Assembly: GCF_000519305.1 (NCBI RefSeq)
Contig: NZ_JAFG01000005.1
Location: 314,018-378,017 of the forward strand
DNA length: 64,000 nt
Source of the DNA: Mesorhizobium ciceri WSM4083
GTDB taxonomy: Bacteria; Pseudomonadota; Alphaproteobacteria; Rhizobiales; Rhizobiaceae
Reading direction: 5' to 3'
Shown piece after piece: positions 8,462 to 20,437 of this stretch. A model generated the notes under the pieces. It was not told the origin of the DNA, did not search any database, and was given only the letters and a program-made list of their open reading frames with translations. The translations under genes and the position numbers were made by a program. Each line of letters begins with the position of its first letter. Within the stretch, counting starts at the first letter, position 1.

Positions 8462-8623
8462 CGATCTTCCGCAGCTCTACACCGGCATGCCGCCTGCCGC
8501 CGATCGCCAGCGAATATTCGCAATCGCTGAAACCGCGATGCGCTGCCAAGCGTATGTTATGATGCGCCTTCGGACAGCACTGTTTTTGAGGGAAGGCATT
8601 TCGAGGGACAACGGAGACAGGCC

Positions 8624-9043
8624 ATGCGCCGCGCCTTTTTCGCATTCGCATTCTTTCCATTCCTCTTCGCGTCGTCGGCATTCGCCGGTGATGCCGAGAT
8701 CAAGGCAGGGCAGTCTGTCATCGACGGTCAGCTAAAGGCCCTCATCGCCAATGACGGCGCCACCGCCTACAGCTTTGCCGCCCCGAATGTGAAGCGGATC
8801 TTCCCGACCGTCGATGCCTTCATGAACATGGTGACCAACGGCTATCCGCCGGTGCGCAAGCCGCAGACCTATTCCTTCGGCAAAGTCGAGGAGACCGCTC
8901 CGGGTTCGATCGTCCAGCAGGTGCTGATCGTCGGCCCCGATGGCAAGGATTACGAGGCGGTCTACACGCTGCAGCAGCAGCCCGACGGCACCTTCCAGAT
9001 CACCGGCTGCAGCCTGCGCGCCTCGAATTCGCTCAGCACCTGA
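8624..9043 (+). CDS. Exported DUF4864-family protein
   Basis: A 139-residue protein with a clear Sec signal peptide (hydrophobic core from residue 5, cleavage likely after SAFA, about residue 21). The mature part, IKAGQSVIDGQLKALIANDG and later YEAVYTLQQQPDGTFQITGC, fits the DUF4864 family, which has a cystatin/NTF2-like look; function unknown. The ATG follows GGAGACAGG. It converges on tgt, with only four bases between stop codons, so the two mRNAs may overlap. Confidence 0.75.
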   Translation: MRRAFFAFAFFPFLFASSAFAGDAEIKAGQSVIDGQLKALIANDGATAYSFAAPNVKRIFPTVDAFMNMVTNGYPPVRKPQTYSFGKVEETAPGSIVQQVLIVGPDGKDYEAVYTLQQQPDGTFQITGCSLRASNSLST

Positions 9044-9047
9044 AGCT

Positions 9048-10178
9048 TCACAGCAAGGGGATATCGCCCCTCGCCCAGCCCGCGGTGATTTCCGCGCCGC
9101 GCGCCTCGAAGGTGCCGGCCTCGATCGCAGCGCGGATGTCCTGCATCAGCTTTTGATAGTAGGAAAGATTGTTCCAGGTCAAAAGCATGGCGCCGAGCGC
9201 CTCCTGCGAGCGCACCAGATGGTGTAGATAGGCGCGGGAATAGTCCCGCGCCGCCGGGCAATCGCTTTCCTCGTCTAGCGGCCGCGGATCGTCGGCATGG
9301 CGGGCGTTGCGCAGATTGACCTTGCCGCGCCTTGTATAGGCAAGGCCGTGCCGGCCGGCCCGTGTCGGCATAACGCAGTCGAACATGTCGATGCCGCGCG
9401 CCACCGATTTCAGGATATCGTCAGGCGTGCCGACGCCCATCAGATAGCGCGGCTTGTCCGCTGGCAGTTCCGGACAGGTGATGTCGAGCATGTCGAGCAT
9501 CACCGCTTGCGGCTCGCCGACGGCCAGGCCGCCAACCGCGTAGCCCTTCAGCTCCATCGCGCTCAGCGCCTGCGCCGAACGCACCCTGAGCGCTGCGTTG
9601 TCGCCGCCTTGCACGATGCCGAACATCGCCTTGCCTGGCTGATCGCCGAACGCCGTCTTGCAGCGCTCGGCCCAACGCAGCGACAGCTCCATGGCGCGCT
9701 CGATCTCCTTCATCTCGGCCGGCAGCGCCGTGCATTCGTCGAGCTGCATCTGGATGTCGGAATCAAGCAGTCCCTGGATCTCGATCGACCGCTCCGGCGA
9801 CATCTCGTAGGCGGCGCCATCGATATGCGAGCGGAAGGTGACGCCCTTTTCGGTCAGCTTTCTCAGCTTCGACAGTGACATCACCTGGAAACCGCCACTG
9901 TCGGTCAGGATCGGATGCGGCCAGCGGGCGAATTCATGTAGGCCGCCGAGCCGCGCCACGCGCTCGGCGCCGGGCCGCAGCATCAGATGGTAGGTGTTGC
10001 CCAGGATGATGTCGGCGCCGACACCGCGCACCTGGTCCATATACATCGCCTTGACGGTGCCGCCGGTGCCGACCGGCATGAAGGCCGGCGTGCGGATTTC
10101 GCCGCGCGGCATGTCGATCACGCCGCGTCGCGCCTTGCCGTCGGTTGCCAGAACCTTGAAGCTGAACGGCTTAGCCAT
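9048..10178 (-). CDS. tgt: tRNA-guanine transglycosylase
   Basis: A 376-residue enzyme that exchanges guanine-34 in the anticodons of tRNA Asp, Asn, His and Tyr for the queuosine precursor preQ1. The active-site aspartates are present: Asp93 in [11 protein letters not shown] and Asp267 in [10 protein letters not shown]. The zinc site is not: the usual Cys-x-Cys-x2-Cys reads Ser305-x-Cys307-x2-Ala310 in [13 protein letters not shown], while the His pair 319-320 remains. The start at 10178 (MAKPFSFKV) overlaps the end of queA by eight bases, so the two genes are probably translationally coupled. Length matches the family. Confidence 0.95.
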   Translation of the reverse strand: MAKPFSFKVLATDGKARRGVIDMPRGEIRTPAFMPVGTGGTVKAMYMDQVRGVGADIILGNTYHLMLRPGAERVARLGGLHEFARWPHPILTDSGGFQVMSLSKLRKLTEKGVTFRSHIDGAAYEMSPERSIEIQGLLDSDIQMQLDECTALPAEMKEIERAMELSLRWAERCKTAFGDQPGKAMFGIVQGGDNAALRVRSAQALSAMELKGYAVGGLAVGEPQAVMLDMLDITCPELPADKPRYLMGVGTPDDILKSVARGIDMFDCVMPTRAGRHGLAYTRRGKVNLRNARHADDPRPLDEESDCPAARDYSRAYLHHLVRSQEALGAMLLTWNNLSYYQKLMQDIRAAIEAGTFEARGAEITAGWARGDIPLL

Positions 10179-11313
10179 TGAATTCCTTGTCGTGGATCGG
10201 GGCGTCCGGCGCCTGATTGTCGAGCGACTGGCGGTCGCTCGTCTCCGCTCGGAAAAGCAGGCTTGCGTCGCCATAGGAATAGAATCTGTAGCGGTTCTCG
10301 ATGGCATGCGCATAGGCCGCGCGCATCGTGTCGAGGCCGCTGAAGGCCGAAACCAGCATGAACAGAGTCGAGCGCGGCAGATGGAAATTGGTCATCAGCA
10401 CGTCGGCGGTGCGAAAACGGTAGCCGGGCGTGATGAAGATATCGGTCGGACCGGACCACGCAGCCAGAGTACCGTCTTCACGCGCGGCACTCTCCAGCAG
10501 ACGCAGCGAGGTCGTACCGACCGCGACGATGCGCCCGCCCCTCGCCTTGGCCGCATTCAGCGCGTCGGCTGTTTCCGCGCTTACCGAGCCTATCTCGGCA
10601 TGCATCTTGTGGTCGGCGGTGTCGTCCGCCTTCACCGGTAGGAACGTGCCGGCGCCGACATGCAAGGTGACGAAGCGGCGTTCGATGCCCTTGGCGTCAA
10701 GCGCTGCAAAAAGCTCCGGGGTGAAATGCAGGCCCGCGGTCGGAGCCGCAACGGCCCCTTCCTCGCTTGCATAGATGGTCTGGTAATCGGCCCGGTCGCG
10801 TTCGTCGTCGTCGCGCTTCGAGGCGATGTAGGGCGGCAGCGGAATGTGGCCGACCGCGTGCAAGGCCTCGTCGAGGAACGGCCCCGACAGATCGAAGCCA
10901 AGCAGCGCTTCGCCACCCTCGCCTTTCTCGATCACCGTGGCGTCGAGCTGACCGAGGAAGCAGGAATTGCCGTCATGGCCGAAATGGATGCGGTCGCCGG
11001 CGGCAATGCGCTTGCCCGGCCGCATGAAGGCCAGCCAGCGGTCCGGTGCCATGCGCATATGCAGCGTGGCTTCGACCTGCGCCTGTGCCTCGCCACGCTG
11101 CCTGATGCCCTTGAGTTGCGCCGGAATGACCTTGGTGTCGTTGAACACCAGCACGTCGCCGGCCCTGAGCAAGGACGGCAGGTCGCCAACCCTGCGGTCG
11201 TCGAGCCCTTCGCTAGGTTTGACCACCAGCATCTTGGCACTGTCGCGCGGCTCCGCCGGGCGAAGCGCGATGCGCTCCTCCGGCAGATCGAAGTCAAAGA
11301 GGTCGACACGCAT
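10171..11313 (-). CDS. queA: S-adenosylmethionine:tRNA ribosyltransferase-isomerase
   Basis: A 380-residue enzyme that transfers and isomerises the ribosyl part of S-adenosylmethionine onto preQ1-modified tRNA, forming epoxyqueuosine, the step after Tgt. Family stretches seen are the N-terminal [34 protein letters not shown], the central [11 protein letters not shown] and [16 protein letters not shown] [10 protein letters not shown], and [16 protein letters not shown] near the C-terminus. The ATG overlaps the stop of the upstream transporter gene by one base (TGATG), suggesting coupling. It sits directly before tgt. Confidence 0.96.
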   Translation of the reverse strand: MRVDLFDFDLPEERIALRPAEPRDSAKMLVVKPSEGLDDRRVGDLPSLLRAGDVLVFNDTKVIPAQLKGIRQRGEAQAQVEATLHMRMAPDRWLAFMRPGKRIAAGDRIHFGHDGNSCFLGQLDATVIEKGEGGEALLGFDLSGPFLDEALHAVGHIPLPPYIASKRDDDERDRADYQTIYASEEGAVAAPTAGLHFTPELFAALDAKGIERRFVTLHVGAGTFLPVKADDTADHKMHAEIGSVSAETADALNAAKARGGRIVAVGTTSLRLLESAAREDGTLAAWSGPTDIFITPGYRFRTADVLMTNFHLPRSTLFMLVSAFSGLDTMRAAYAHAIENRYRFYSYGDASLLFRAETSDRQSLDNQAPDAPIHDKEFNG

Positions 11314-11762
11314 CAGTAGAGCCGGACGAGCAGCGCTCCGGCCAGCAGCAGCACCGCGCCGGCGATGCGGCCGAGCGAGATTTCACGCACCGCGACGCCG
11401 AGGAAGCCGATGCGGTCGATGAGCATGCCGGCCAGCAACTGGCCGGCGACCAGAAACGCCATCAGCGCGGCGGCACCGATGCGTGGCGTCAGGATAGTCG
11501 ACAGCGTGACATAGAAACCGCCCAGCATGCCGCCGGCCACGAACAGCCAGGGCGCCGGCGCTTTCCAGTCGAGCGAGATGCCTTGCAGCTTCACCACCGT
11601 AACGGAGATGATGCCGAGCACGATCGCGCCCGACAGGAACGAAAACGCAGCCGCCGCGACCGGGAGACCCAGGCCGCGCGCCAGCTGCGAATTGATCGGC
11701 GCCTGAATGGCAATGAAGGCGCCGGACAGGATGCCGAGAAGCGACCAGACGACGCCCATCAT
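11313..11762 (-). CDS. Small DMT-superfamily membrane protein (YdcZ/DUF606)
   Basis: A 149-residue membrane protein with five hydrophobic segments, beginning [25 protein letters not shown], the signature of the DUF606/YdcZ branch of the drug/metabolite transporter superfamily. Members act singly or as pairs; the substrate is unknown. Two adjacent ATG codons (11762, 11759) are possible starts and neither has a strong Shine-Dalgarno site. It overlaps the queA start by one base, so it may head the queA-tgt unit, but no functional link to queuosine is evident. Confidence 0.8.
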   Translation of the reverse strand: MMGVVWSLLGILSGAFIAIQAPINSQLARGLGLPVAAAAFSFLSGAIVLGIISVTVVKLQGISLDWKAPAPWLFVAGGMLGGFYVTLSTILTPRIGAAALMAFLVAGQLLAGMLIDRIGFLGVAVREISLGRIAGAVLLLAGALLVRLY

Positions 11763-11774
11763 TGTCGTTTGCCC

Positions 11775-12287
11775 TTACTTGACGTCGGCCGCGACCTTCA
11801 GCGACACGATCTTGTCGGGATCCTGCACCGGCTCGCCGCGCTTGATCTTGTCGACATTGTCCATGCCTTCGATGACCTGGCCCCAGACCGTGTACTGGCG
11901 GTTGAGGAAAGCGGCATCGTCGAAGCAGATGAAGAACTGCGAATTGGCCGAGTTTGGGTTCTGCGAACGGGCCATCGAGCAGGTGCCCCGAGCATGGTTG
12001 GCGTTGGAAAATTCGGCCTTCAAATCCGGCTTTTCAGAGCCGCCCATGCCCGCGCGGGACGGCGCGAAGGAAGGCTTGCTCGAATTGCCGAACTTGACGT
12101 CGCCGGTCTGCGCCATGAAGCCTTCGATGACGCGGTGGAAGACCACGCCGTCATAGGCGCCTTCCCTGGCCAGTTCCTTGATGCGGGCGACGTGGCCCGG
12201 CGCCAGGTCGGGGAAAAGTTCGACGACGACCGTGCCCTTGGTCGTTTCCATGATGAGCGCGTTCTCGCGGTCCTTGATTTCGGCCAT
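11775..12287 (-). CDS. Cytoplasmic cyclophilin-type peptidyl-prolyl isomerase
   Basis: A 170-residue cyclophilin that catalyses proline cis-trans isomerisation. Active-site stretches are VVFHRVIEGFMAQTGD (catalytic Arg in FHR), CSMARSQNPNSANSQFFIC and the WGQVIEGMD loop. There is no signal peptide, so it is cytoplasmic, in contrast to its close neighbour at 12328, with which it forms a tandem pair on the same strand. Together they look like a duplication followed by a change of location. Confidence 0.92.
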   Translation of the reverse strand: MAEIKDRENALIMETTKGTVVVELFPDLAPGHVARIKELAREGAYDGVVFHRVIEGFMAQTGDVKFGNSSKPSFAPSRAGMGGSEKPDLKAEFSNANHARGTCSMARSQNPNSANSQFFICFDDAAFLNRQYTVWGQVIEGMDNVDKIKRGEPVQDPDKIVSLKVAADVK

Positions 12288-12327
12288 GTCAGATATCCTT
12301 TTGAGAAAACAGAGTTATTTGACAATT

Positions 12328-12915
12328 TTACTTGTCTGCGGCGATGCGCACCTTGATCATCCGGTCGGGATCGGAAACCGTGCCATTGTCCGCCTGGTCG
12401 CCCTTCTTGATGTGGTCCACCAGTTCCATGCCGCTGACGACATTGCCGACGATGGTGTACTGGCCATCGAGCGGCGGCGCCGGCGCGAACATGATGAAGA
12501 ACTGCGAATTGGCGGAGTTGGGGTCCTGCGAGCGGGCCATGCCGACCACGCCGCGCTTGTAATGTTCGGTCTGCGAGAATTCGGCCGGCAGGTCGGGCAG
12601 ATCGGAACCGCCGGTGCCGACCGCCTGGGCGCTAAAACCCTTCTTGATGTTGCCGAACTTGACGTCGCCGGTCTGCGCCATGAAGCCGTCTATGACGCGG
12701 TGGAAGGCGACGTTGTCATAGGCGCCCTGGCGCACCAGCTTCTTGATCTGCGCGACGTTTTTGGGCGCCAGATCGGGCCGAAGCGCAATGGTGACGTCGC
12801 CGTCCTTCAGCGTGATGATCATGGTGTTTTCCGGGTCGGCGGCGAAAGCCGAGACCGATGCGGTCACAAGACCGGCAAGCACAATGAGGAACGAGGCGAG
12901 CTTTTTCAGCTGCAT
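12328..12915 (-). CDS. Periplasmic cyclophilin-type peptidyl-prolyl isomerase
   Basis: A 195-residue cyclophilin with a Sec signal peptide (hydrophobic run ASFLIVLAGLVTASVSAFA, cleavage about residue 25). The core keeps VAFHRVIDGFMAQTGD, GMARSQDPNSANSQFFIMF and the VGNVVSGMELVD loop. It should act on folding of exported proteins. It is 40 bases upstream of its cytoplasmic paralogue and 17 bases downstream of coaD on the same strand, so the three could be one transcript. Confidence 0.92.
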   Translation of the reverse strand: MQLKKLASFLIVLAGLVTASVSAFAADPENTMIITLKDGDVTIALRPDLAPKNVAQIKKLVRQGAYDNVAFHRVIDGFMAQTGDVKFGNIKKGFSAQAVGTGGSDLPDLPAEFSQTEHYKRGVVGMARSQDPNSANSQFFIMFAPAPPLDGQYTIVGNVVSGMELVDHIKKGDQADNGTVSDPDRMIKVRIAADK

Positions 12916-12932
12916 ATCTATCTCCCGGGATC

Positions 12933-13433
12933 TTATTTCTTGAATTTGGCGATGAGAGCACCGGCAACCGCCGCCGGCACGAAGGGGCGGATGTCGCCTC
13001 CCATCGAGGCAATCTGGCGGACGAGTGTGGCGGTAATGGTGCGTACCGAAGGACTGGCGGGCAGAAAAACCGTCTGTAGCTCAGGCGCCATGGTCTCGTT
13101 CATGCCGGCCATCTGCATCTCATAGTCGAGGTCGGTGCCGTCGCGCAGGCCGCGGATCATGATCGAGGCGCCATGCTTCCTGGCTGCGTCGATGACCAGC
13201 CCGTCGAAGGCGACGACCTTGATGCGGGCGCCGTCGCTGCGAAATTCCGCCTTCGTCGCCGTTTCGATCAGCTTCACCCGCTCCTCGAAGGAAAACAGCG
13301 GTTGCTTGCCTGGATGGATGCCGATCGCCGCATAAACGATATCGGCCACGGCCAGCGAGGCCTTCAGCACATCGAGATGGCCGTTGGTCAGCGGGTCGAA
13401 GGAGCCGGCATAGAGGGCGATGCGTTCAGTCAT
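12933..13433 (-). CDS. coaD: Phosphopantetheine adenylyltransferase
   Basis: A 166-residue nucleotidyltransferase that converts 4'-phosphopantetheine and ATP to dephospho-CoA, the penultimate step of coenzyme A synthesis. Seen are the N-terminal [18 protein letters not shown] with the TNGH nucleotide-binding motif (about residues 15-18), [19 protein letters not shown], and the C-terminal [16 protein letters not shown]. The ATG at 13433 is used because the protein family begins right there; the longer frame upstream adds unrelated residues. Confidence 0.95.
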   Translation of the reverse strand: MTERIALYAGSFDPLTNGHLDVLKASLAVADIVYAAIGIHPGKQPLFSFEERVKLIETATKAEFRSDGARIKVVAFDGLVIDAARKHGASIMIRGLRDGTDLDYEMQMAGMNETMAPELQTVFLPASPSVRTITATLVRQIASMGGDIRPFVPAAVAGALIAKFKK

Positions 13434-13510
13434 GGCAGGTGCTTCTAGCGAGCCTCTCTCGCAAAGGCAAATCCGATCGGCGCGCCGGCCGTGAACCTTT
13501 TCCGACACAT

Positions 13511-13525
13511 GAACGACAGATGAAC
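13511..13525. promoter_or_regulatory. SOS-box-like sequence (GAAC-N7-GAAC)
   Basis: GAAC (13511-13514), seven bases, then GAAC (13522-13525) is the reverse complement of the alphaproteobacterial LexA site GTTC-N7-GTTC. It lies in the 194-base gap between coaD and the 50-aa membrane protein gene. About two exact matches are expected by chance in 64 kb on both strands, so the match alone is weak; the intergenic position is what makes it worth noting. Confidence 0.4.
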
Positions 13526-13627
13526 ACGCTGATCACGAAGCCTTCACGCAGCGTTCACTAGGTTGCACCTTAATAAGATGAAACCAAAATCCCATCTATC
13601 CGTTGTTAGGCGCAGGAGAACACGCAC

Positions 13628-13780
13628 ATGCTGATCTACATGCTCGCCACCGCAATGACCGTCGCCATGCTGATCGCCACCGTATTTGGGCTGCATCAGG
13701 AGGCGCAACGCATCCGCGTCAAGGCAAACACCAAGCGCTTCGAAGGCTTCGGCCCGCGCAAGCCATATCGCCACTACTGA
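13628..13780 (+). CDS. Small single-pass membrane protein, 50 aa
   Basis: A 50-residue protein starting MLIYMLATAMTVAMLIATVFG, giving one transmembrane helix (about residues 3-21), followed by a basic, soluble tail ending RKPYRHY. The ATG is preceded by AGGAG (13612-13616) at nine bases. I do not recognise a characterised family; small proteins of this layout are common in Rhizobiales and easily missed. It is transcribed towards gyrA (convergent), has its own non-coding upstream region, and an SOS-box-like site lies about 100 bases before its start. Codon use looks like that of its neighbours. Confidence 0.65.
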   Translation: MLIYMLATAMTVAMLIATVFGLHQEAQRIRVKANTKRFEGFGPRKPYRHY

Positions 13781-13801
13781 TAAAGCCTGAACTTGCTGCC
13801 G

Positions 13802-13821
13802 CGCCGGCCAACTGGCCGGCG
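13802..13821. terminator. Hairpin between convergent small ORF and gyrA
   Basis: CGCCGGCC (13802-13809), loop AACT, GGCCGGCG (13814-13821) is a perfect eight-pair stem in the 69-base gap between two converging genes. No strong T-run follows on either strand, so its terminator role is probable from position only. Confidence 0.5.
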
Positions 13822-13849
13822 TTGCTATGTCAACACCTGGGTTCCGGAC

Positions 13850-16651
<2,802 letters not shown>

Positions 16652-16871
16652 ATCGGATCACAATCTAATCAGGAATCACTTGGTGCTTATATAGGAAGCA
16701 AGCCCGAAACTCCAACCTTCACGGCACTTTTCCAGTGTCATTTTCGGTGGTAATTTCAAATGGATACCGCTGATTGCGACGATATGGCCAAGGCAGTTTT
16801 CGCCGCCCTGACGCAAAAGCCTGCGTGTCTGCCTTTGCGGGCACGGGGCCGATTGACGAAGCAGAAACGGC

Positions 16872-17696
16872 CTATGCGCCACGGTGGGTGCGATAGTTGC
16901 GCGGCGTCTCCCCCATGATCCGCCGAAACCGACGATTGAAGGTCGACAGATCGTTGAAACCGGCCTCGAAGGCGATCGCCGAGACCGCATCGTCCGACAT
17001 GCGCAACCGCACCGCCGCCCTGTGCAGCCGTGTTTTGAGCAAGAACTGATAGGGCGTCATGCCCGCCACCTGCCGGAAGATGCGCAGGAAATGATACGGA
17101 CTGGTCGCAGTTTCATCGGCAAGCGCTGAAAGCGAGACCGATCCGTCGGCGTCCAGTTCGATCCGCCGCACCGCCTCGGCTACCCGTTTCTGATCGCGGC
17201 GGCTCGGCGCGCGCCCGACATGCGTAGCGCCAGAGGCTGTAGCCACGGCAGCACCGGCCAAGCGCAGGGAAAGTTCCTCGAAGGCGTCGATGTCGGCCAT
17301 CTCGCGCGCGGTTTCCGCCTCGGCCAGGAGTGGCGCCAGGACCGGCAAAGGCGGCAGGCGCGCCGTCTCGAAGGCCAGTTTCCTGGCGCCCGGCACGCCA
17401 GCCGCGATCCGTTCCATGTAGGACGGCCTGAAATGGAACGAGAGGCAACGGTCGCCGCTGCCATGCTCGTGCCCGCATTCGTAACATGTGCCGGGATTGC
17501 CGAGCAGGAGCGCGCCGGGCGCCAGCATCGCCGTGCCTTGTTGGGCGCGGTAGCGGAACGTGCCGCTGGTGACCGCAGCGACGCAGAAATCCTGATGCGC
17601 TTCCTCGAACGGCCGGTCGCCGGAGCTAGCCGTGCAGATCACATCCGTTACATGCCAGCCGGGTCCGGATGCGAGCGTATGCGTGATCGCTGTCAT
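16872..17696 (-). CDS. AraC-family transcriptional regulator
   Basis: A 274-residue regulator. The C-terminal DNA-binding part has two helix-turn-helix units: LSALADETATSPYHFLRIFRQ with GMTPYQFLLKTRLHRA, then ISAIAFEAGFNDLSTFNRRFRR with GETPRNYR. The N-terminal half is cupin-like with DFCVAAVTSGTFRYR and a Cys/His-rich GTCYECGHEHGSGDRC segment. The target is unknown; the divergently transcribed gene at 17783, 86 bases away, is the obvious candidate. Confidence 0.88.
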   Translation of the reverse strand: MTAITHTLASGPGWHVTDVICTASSGDRPFEEAHQDFCVAAVTSGTFRYRAQQGTAMLAPGALLLGNPGTCYECGHEHGSGDRCLSFHFRPSYMERIAAGVPGARKLAFETARLPPLPVLAPLLAEAETAREMADIDAFEELSLRLAGAAVATASGATHVGRAPSRRDQKRVAEAVRRIELDADGSVSLSALADETATSPYHFLRIFRQVAGMTPYQFLLKTRLHRAAVRLRMSDDAVSAIAFEAGFNDLSTFNRRFRRIMGETPRNYRTHRGA

Positions 17697-17782
17697 GACC
17701 GGAATATAGCAATTTTTCCCAAGCCCAGAATCCCATCACCGCCTACTCCCTCCCAGTCTCCTGACAAGAAGAGGCCACAACC

Positions 17783-18313
17783 ATGTTCGATCAATCCCCC
17801 TTTGCCAATGCCCTGCATAGCCCCGGACCGATCGAAAAGCTTGCCGAAAAACTGAGCCTTTACGGCCGCTTCGTCGGCTCCTGGACTTTCGACGCCTCGC
17901 GCCACCTTGAGGACGGTACGGTACTGACAGGGCATGGCGAGGTGCATTTCGGCTGGGTGCTGGAAGGCCGGGCGATCCAGGACGTCTGGATCCTGCCCGC
18001 GCGGGGCGCCGGTCCATCGCCATCCTTGGGCACATGGACTTTTTACGGCACGACGCTACGTGTCTATGATCCCGGCGCGGATGCCTGGCACATCTTCTGG
18101 AGCGACCCGCGCAACCAGTATTTCAGCCGCCAGCTCGGCCGCGCCGAGGGTGACACGATCGTGCAAGTGGGCGCCGACGGCACCGGCAGCTCGGTACGCT
18201 GGAGCTTTTCACGCATCACCGAAAACAGCTTCCGCTGGCTGGGCGAACGCTCGCTAGACAATGGCGCGACATGGCGGCTGGAAGTCGAGTTCCTGGCGCG
18301 GCGAGCGGTTTGA
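17783..18313 (+). CDS. Conserved hypothetical protein, lipocalin/DUF1579-like
   Basis: A 176-residue soluble protein without signal peptide. The segment LYGRFVGSWTFDASRHLEDG followed by GEVHFGWVLEGRAIQDVW and ending LGERSLDNGATWRLEVEFLARR has the strand pattern of DUF1579 or lipocalin-like proteins found beside transcription regulators. No catalytic residues can be named. It is divergent from the AraC regulator, which probably controls it. Shine-Dalgarno AAGAAGAGG lies before the ATG. Confidence 0.65.
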   Translation: MFDQSPFANALHSPGPIEKLAEKLSLYGRFVGSWTFDASRHLEDGTVLTGHGEVHFGWVLEGRAIQDVWILPARGAGPSPSLGTWTFYGTTLRVYDPGADAWHIFWSDPRNQYFSRQLGRAEGDTIVQVGADGTGSSVRWSFSRITENSFRWLGERSLDNGATWRLEVEFLARRAV

Positions 18314-18465
18314 TCTCCGAGGATTGCAGCAGCCCAGAATAAAAGCGTCGCGATCCTTCGCGCTGCCCTCTGTCCCGCATCAACCACTTTCTCACGAACG
18401 GTTCCCACCGAACGAGCTTTGCTCTACATATTCTGTCCGGGCACGGCCCGGCGGGAGGGTCAGAG

Positions 18466-19095
18466 ATGCCGAGTTTCGACAGCCTGTTCAATGCTTTCGT
18501 CACCATTCTCGTGACCATCGACCCGCCCGGGCTGGCGCCGCTGTTCCTCGCCGTGACGCGCGGCATGAACCGCGAGGAGCGCCAGCAGGTCTCGGTCCGT
18601 GCCTCGATCATTGGTTTCCTGGTGATGGCGTTGTTTGCGGTTGCCGGCGCCTCGATCCTGTCGGTGTTCGGCATCACGCTGCCGGCTTTCCGCGTCGCAG
18701 GTGGTTTCCTGTTGTTCTTCATCGCCTTCGAGATGGTGTTCGAGCGCCGGCAGGACCGCAAGGAAAAGATCGGCGACGTCGCCATCACCAAGGACATGAT
18801 CCACAACATCGCCGCCTTCCCGCTGGCGATCCCGCTGATCGCCGGCCCAGGCGCCATTTCGGCGACGGTGCTGCTTTCCGGCTCGTTTCAAGGCTTTGCC
18901 GCGCAGGCGGCGCTGGTCGGCATCATCTTCGTCTGCCTCGCCATCACCTATCTGGTGTTCGTGCTGTCGGAACGCATAGATCGCATCCTCGGCCAGACCG
19001 GCCGCTCGATCCTGACCCGTCTGCTTGGCGTCATCCTGGCGGCACTGGCCGTGCAGTTCGTCGCCGACGGCATCAAGGCGCTGATGGCCGGCTGA
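18466..19095 (+). CDS. MarC-family integral membrane protein
   Basis: A 209-residue protein with six hydrophobic segments. It starts PSFDSLFNAFVTILVTIDPPGLAPLFLAVT, the MarC/UPF0056 signature, and has the conserved AFPLAIPLIAGPGAIS stretch. The family was once linked with multiple antibiotic resistance but that link was not confirmed, and its transported substrate is unknown. The ATG follows GGGAGGGTCAGAG. Confidence 0.9.
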   Translation: MPSFDSLFNAFVTILVTIDPPGLAPLFLAVTRGMNREERQQVSVRASIIGFLVMALFAVAGASILSVFGITLPAFRVAGGFLLFFIAFEMVFERRQDRKEKIGDVAITKDMIHNIAAFPLAIPLIAGPGAISATVLLSGSFQGFAAQAALVGIIFVCLAITYLVFVLSERIDRILGQTGRSILTRLLGVILAALAVQFVADGIKALMAG

Positions 19096-19128
19096 CAGGC
19101 CGACGCGACGAGAATCCCGAAGGCGGTC

Positions 19129-19554
19129 CTATTTCGCCGTCGTATCGATGACCTCGAAATCGTGGGTAAGCGTGGCGGTCTTGGCAAGCATCGCTGAGGC
19201 CGAGCAATATTTTTCGATCGAAAGGTCGATTGCCCGTTTCACCTTGTCGCTGGAGAGTGCCCTGCCCTTGACGACGAAATGCATATGGATGCGGGTGAAT
19301 ACTCTTGGCTCGGTTTCCGCCCGGTCGGCATCAAGCTCGACCACGCAGTCCTCGACCGCCTCACGCCCTTTTTCGAGGATATGCACGACATCATAGGCCG
19401 AACAGCCGCCGGTGCCGATCAGCACCAGCTCCATCGGGCTTGGACCCGGCGTCCTGCCTTCCGGTCCGAATGCGGTTCCGAGCACGACCTTGTGACCGCT
19501 GCCGGATTCACCGACGAAGGTCCGCTCCTCGACCCATTTTACGCGTGCTTTCAT
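19129..19554 (-). CDS. OsmC/Ohr-family peroxiredoxin-like protein
   Basis: A 141-residue protein of the OsmC family, which reduces organic hydroperoxides with a pair of cysteines. One conserved cysteine is in GGCSAYDVVHIL and the other in ECVVEL-type position (EDCVVELDADRA); a third is in KYCSASAML. Both the FGPEGRTPGPSPMELVLIGTGGC stretch and the RAIDLSIEKYCSASAMLAKT end match YhfA-type OsmC proteins. The ATG at 19554 has GGACGAG upstream; a longer open frame adds 16 unrelated residues. Confidence 0.88.
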   Translation of the reverse strand: MKARVKWVEERTFVGESGSGHKVVLGTAFGPEGRTPGPSPMELVLIGTGGCSAYDVVHILEKGREAVEDCVVELDADRAETEPRVFTRIHMHFVVKGRALSSDKVKRAIDLSIEKYCSASAMLAKTATLTHDFEVIDTTAK

Positions 19555-19610
19555 CGAACTCGTCCTTCGCCGTATTTCGTTGACCGCCAAGTCAGCGTTC
19601 AATTCGACAA

Positions 19611-19646
19611 TGCAAAACCCCGAAAGTCCATGAGGGACTCTCGGGG
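19611..19646 (-). terminator. Rho-independent terminator of ssb
   Basis: A 12-pair stem with one mismatch, CCCCGAAAGTCC (19618-19629) against GGACTCTCGGGG (19635-19646), loop ATGAG. Read on the minus strand it ends in TTTTGCATT, so it suits ssb, whose stop is at 19690. Confidence 0.7.
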
Positions 19647-19689
19647 CGCAATGTTTGACTTAAGCCAAAAATAACATCTGCTGTTGCGA

Positions 19690-20211
19690 TCAGAAGGGAA
19701 TCTCGTCGTCCAGTTCGCGCGACGAACCGCCACCGCCACCGCCCTTGGGAGCGCCACCACCGCGATTAAAGCCTTCGCTCGGGCTGGACTGGCCGAAATC
19801 GGAACCACGGCTGCTGCCGCCACCGGTATAGCCGCCGACCTGACCGCCTTCGCCCTGTCCACGCGCGTCGAGCATCTGCAGCTCGCCACGGAATTTCTGC
19901 AGCACGACTTCCGTCGTGTACTTGTCGGCGCCGGTCTGGTCCTGCCATTTGCGTGTCTGCAACTGGCCCTCGACATAGACCTTCATGCCCTTCTTCAGAT
20001 ACTGCTCCGCCACCTTGGCGATGCCCTCATTGAAGATGACGACGTTGTGCCACTCGGTTTTTTCCTTGCGTTCGCCGGAATTCTTGTCGCGCCAGCTTTC
20101 CGATGTGGCGATGCGGATGTTGACGACCGGCTCGCCCGAATTCAGGCGACGGATTTCGGGATCCGCGCCGAGATTGCCGACCAGAATGACCTTGTTGACG
20201 CTACCCGCCAT
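19690..20211 (-). CDS. ssb: Single-stranded DNA-binding protein
   Basis: A 173-residue SSB that coats single-stranded DNA in replication, recombination and repair. The OB-fold starts [20 protein letters not shown] and includes [23 protein letters not shown] and GQLQTRKW. A glycine-rich linker (about residues 120-165) follows, ending in the acidic-hydrophobic tip DDEIPF, which binds partner proteins. An SOS box lies about 100 bases upstream, at 20313-20327, so DNA damage should raise its expression. Confidence 0.96.
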   Translation of the reverse strand: MAGSVNKVILVGNLGADPEIRRLNSGEPVVNIRIATSESWRDKNSGERKEKTEWHNVVIFNEGIAKVAEQYLKKGMKVYVEGQLQTRKWQDQTGADKYTTEVVLQKFRGELQMLDARGQGEGGQVGGYTGGGSSRGSDFGQSSPSEGFNRGGGAPKGGGGGGSSRELDDEIPF

Positions 20212-20312
20212 GATATTTCTCCGCGCTCATCCGAAACAAATTTTTGTCGCAGCACCTTACAGGCTGCAGGCGATCGCCGCTTGCCATGGCTGCCTTTACC
20301 CACAAGGTTTTT

Positions 20313-20327
20313 GTTCCCTTTTCGTTC
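20313..20327. promoter_or_regulatory. LexA (SOS) box upstream of ssb
   Basis: GTTC (20313-20316), seven bases, GTTC (20324-20327) is an exact match to the alphaproteobacterial LexA consensus GTTC-N7-GTTC. It lies in the non-coding gap between ssb (minus) and an arsR-type gene (plus). Regulation of ssb is expected; an effect on the divergent gene is possible. Confidence 0.8.
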
Positions 20328-20437
20328 TTATCCGCATCGCTGCTTATTGTCAAGGAATGGCAGCAATGCCGAAGCCGATCATATGGGTTTGAAAAGACCG
20401 CTTGCCAAACCAATAAGTATGCACTTATGCTTTTGGC

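Noticed and set aside
8439..8681. 80-aa minus-strand frame between the RAM-domain and DUF4864 genes
   Set aside because: Overlaps the signal peptide region of the DUF4864 gene, starts without a Shine-Dalgarno sequence and has no recognisable features.
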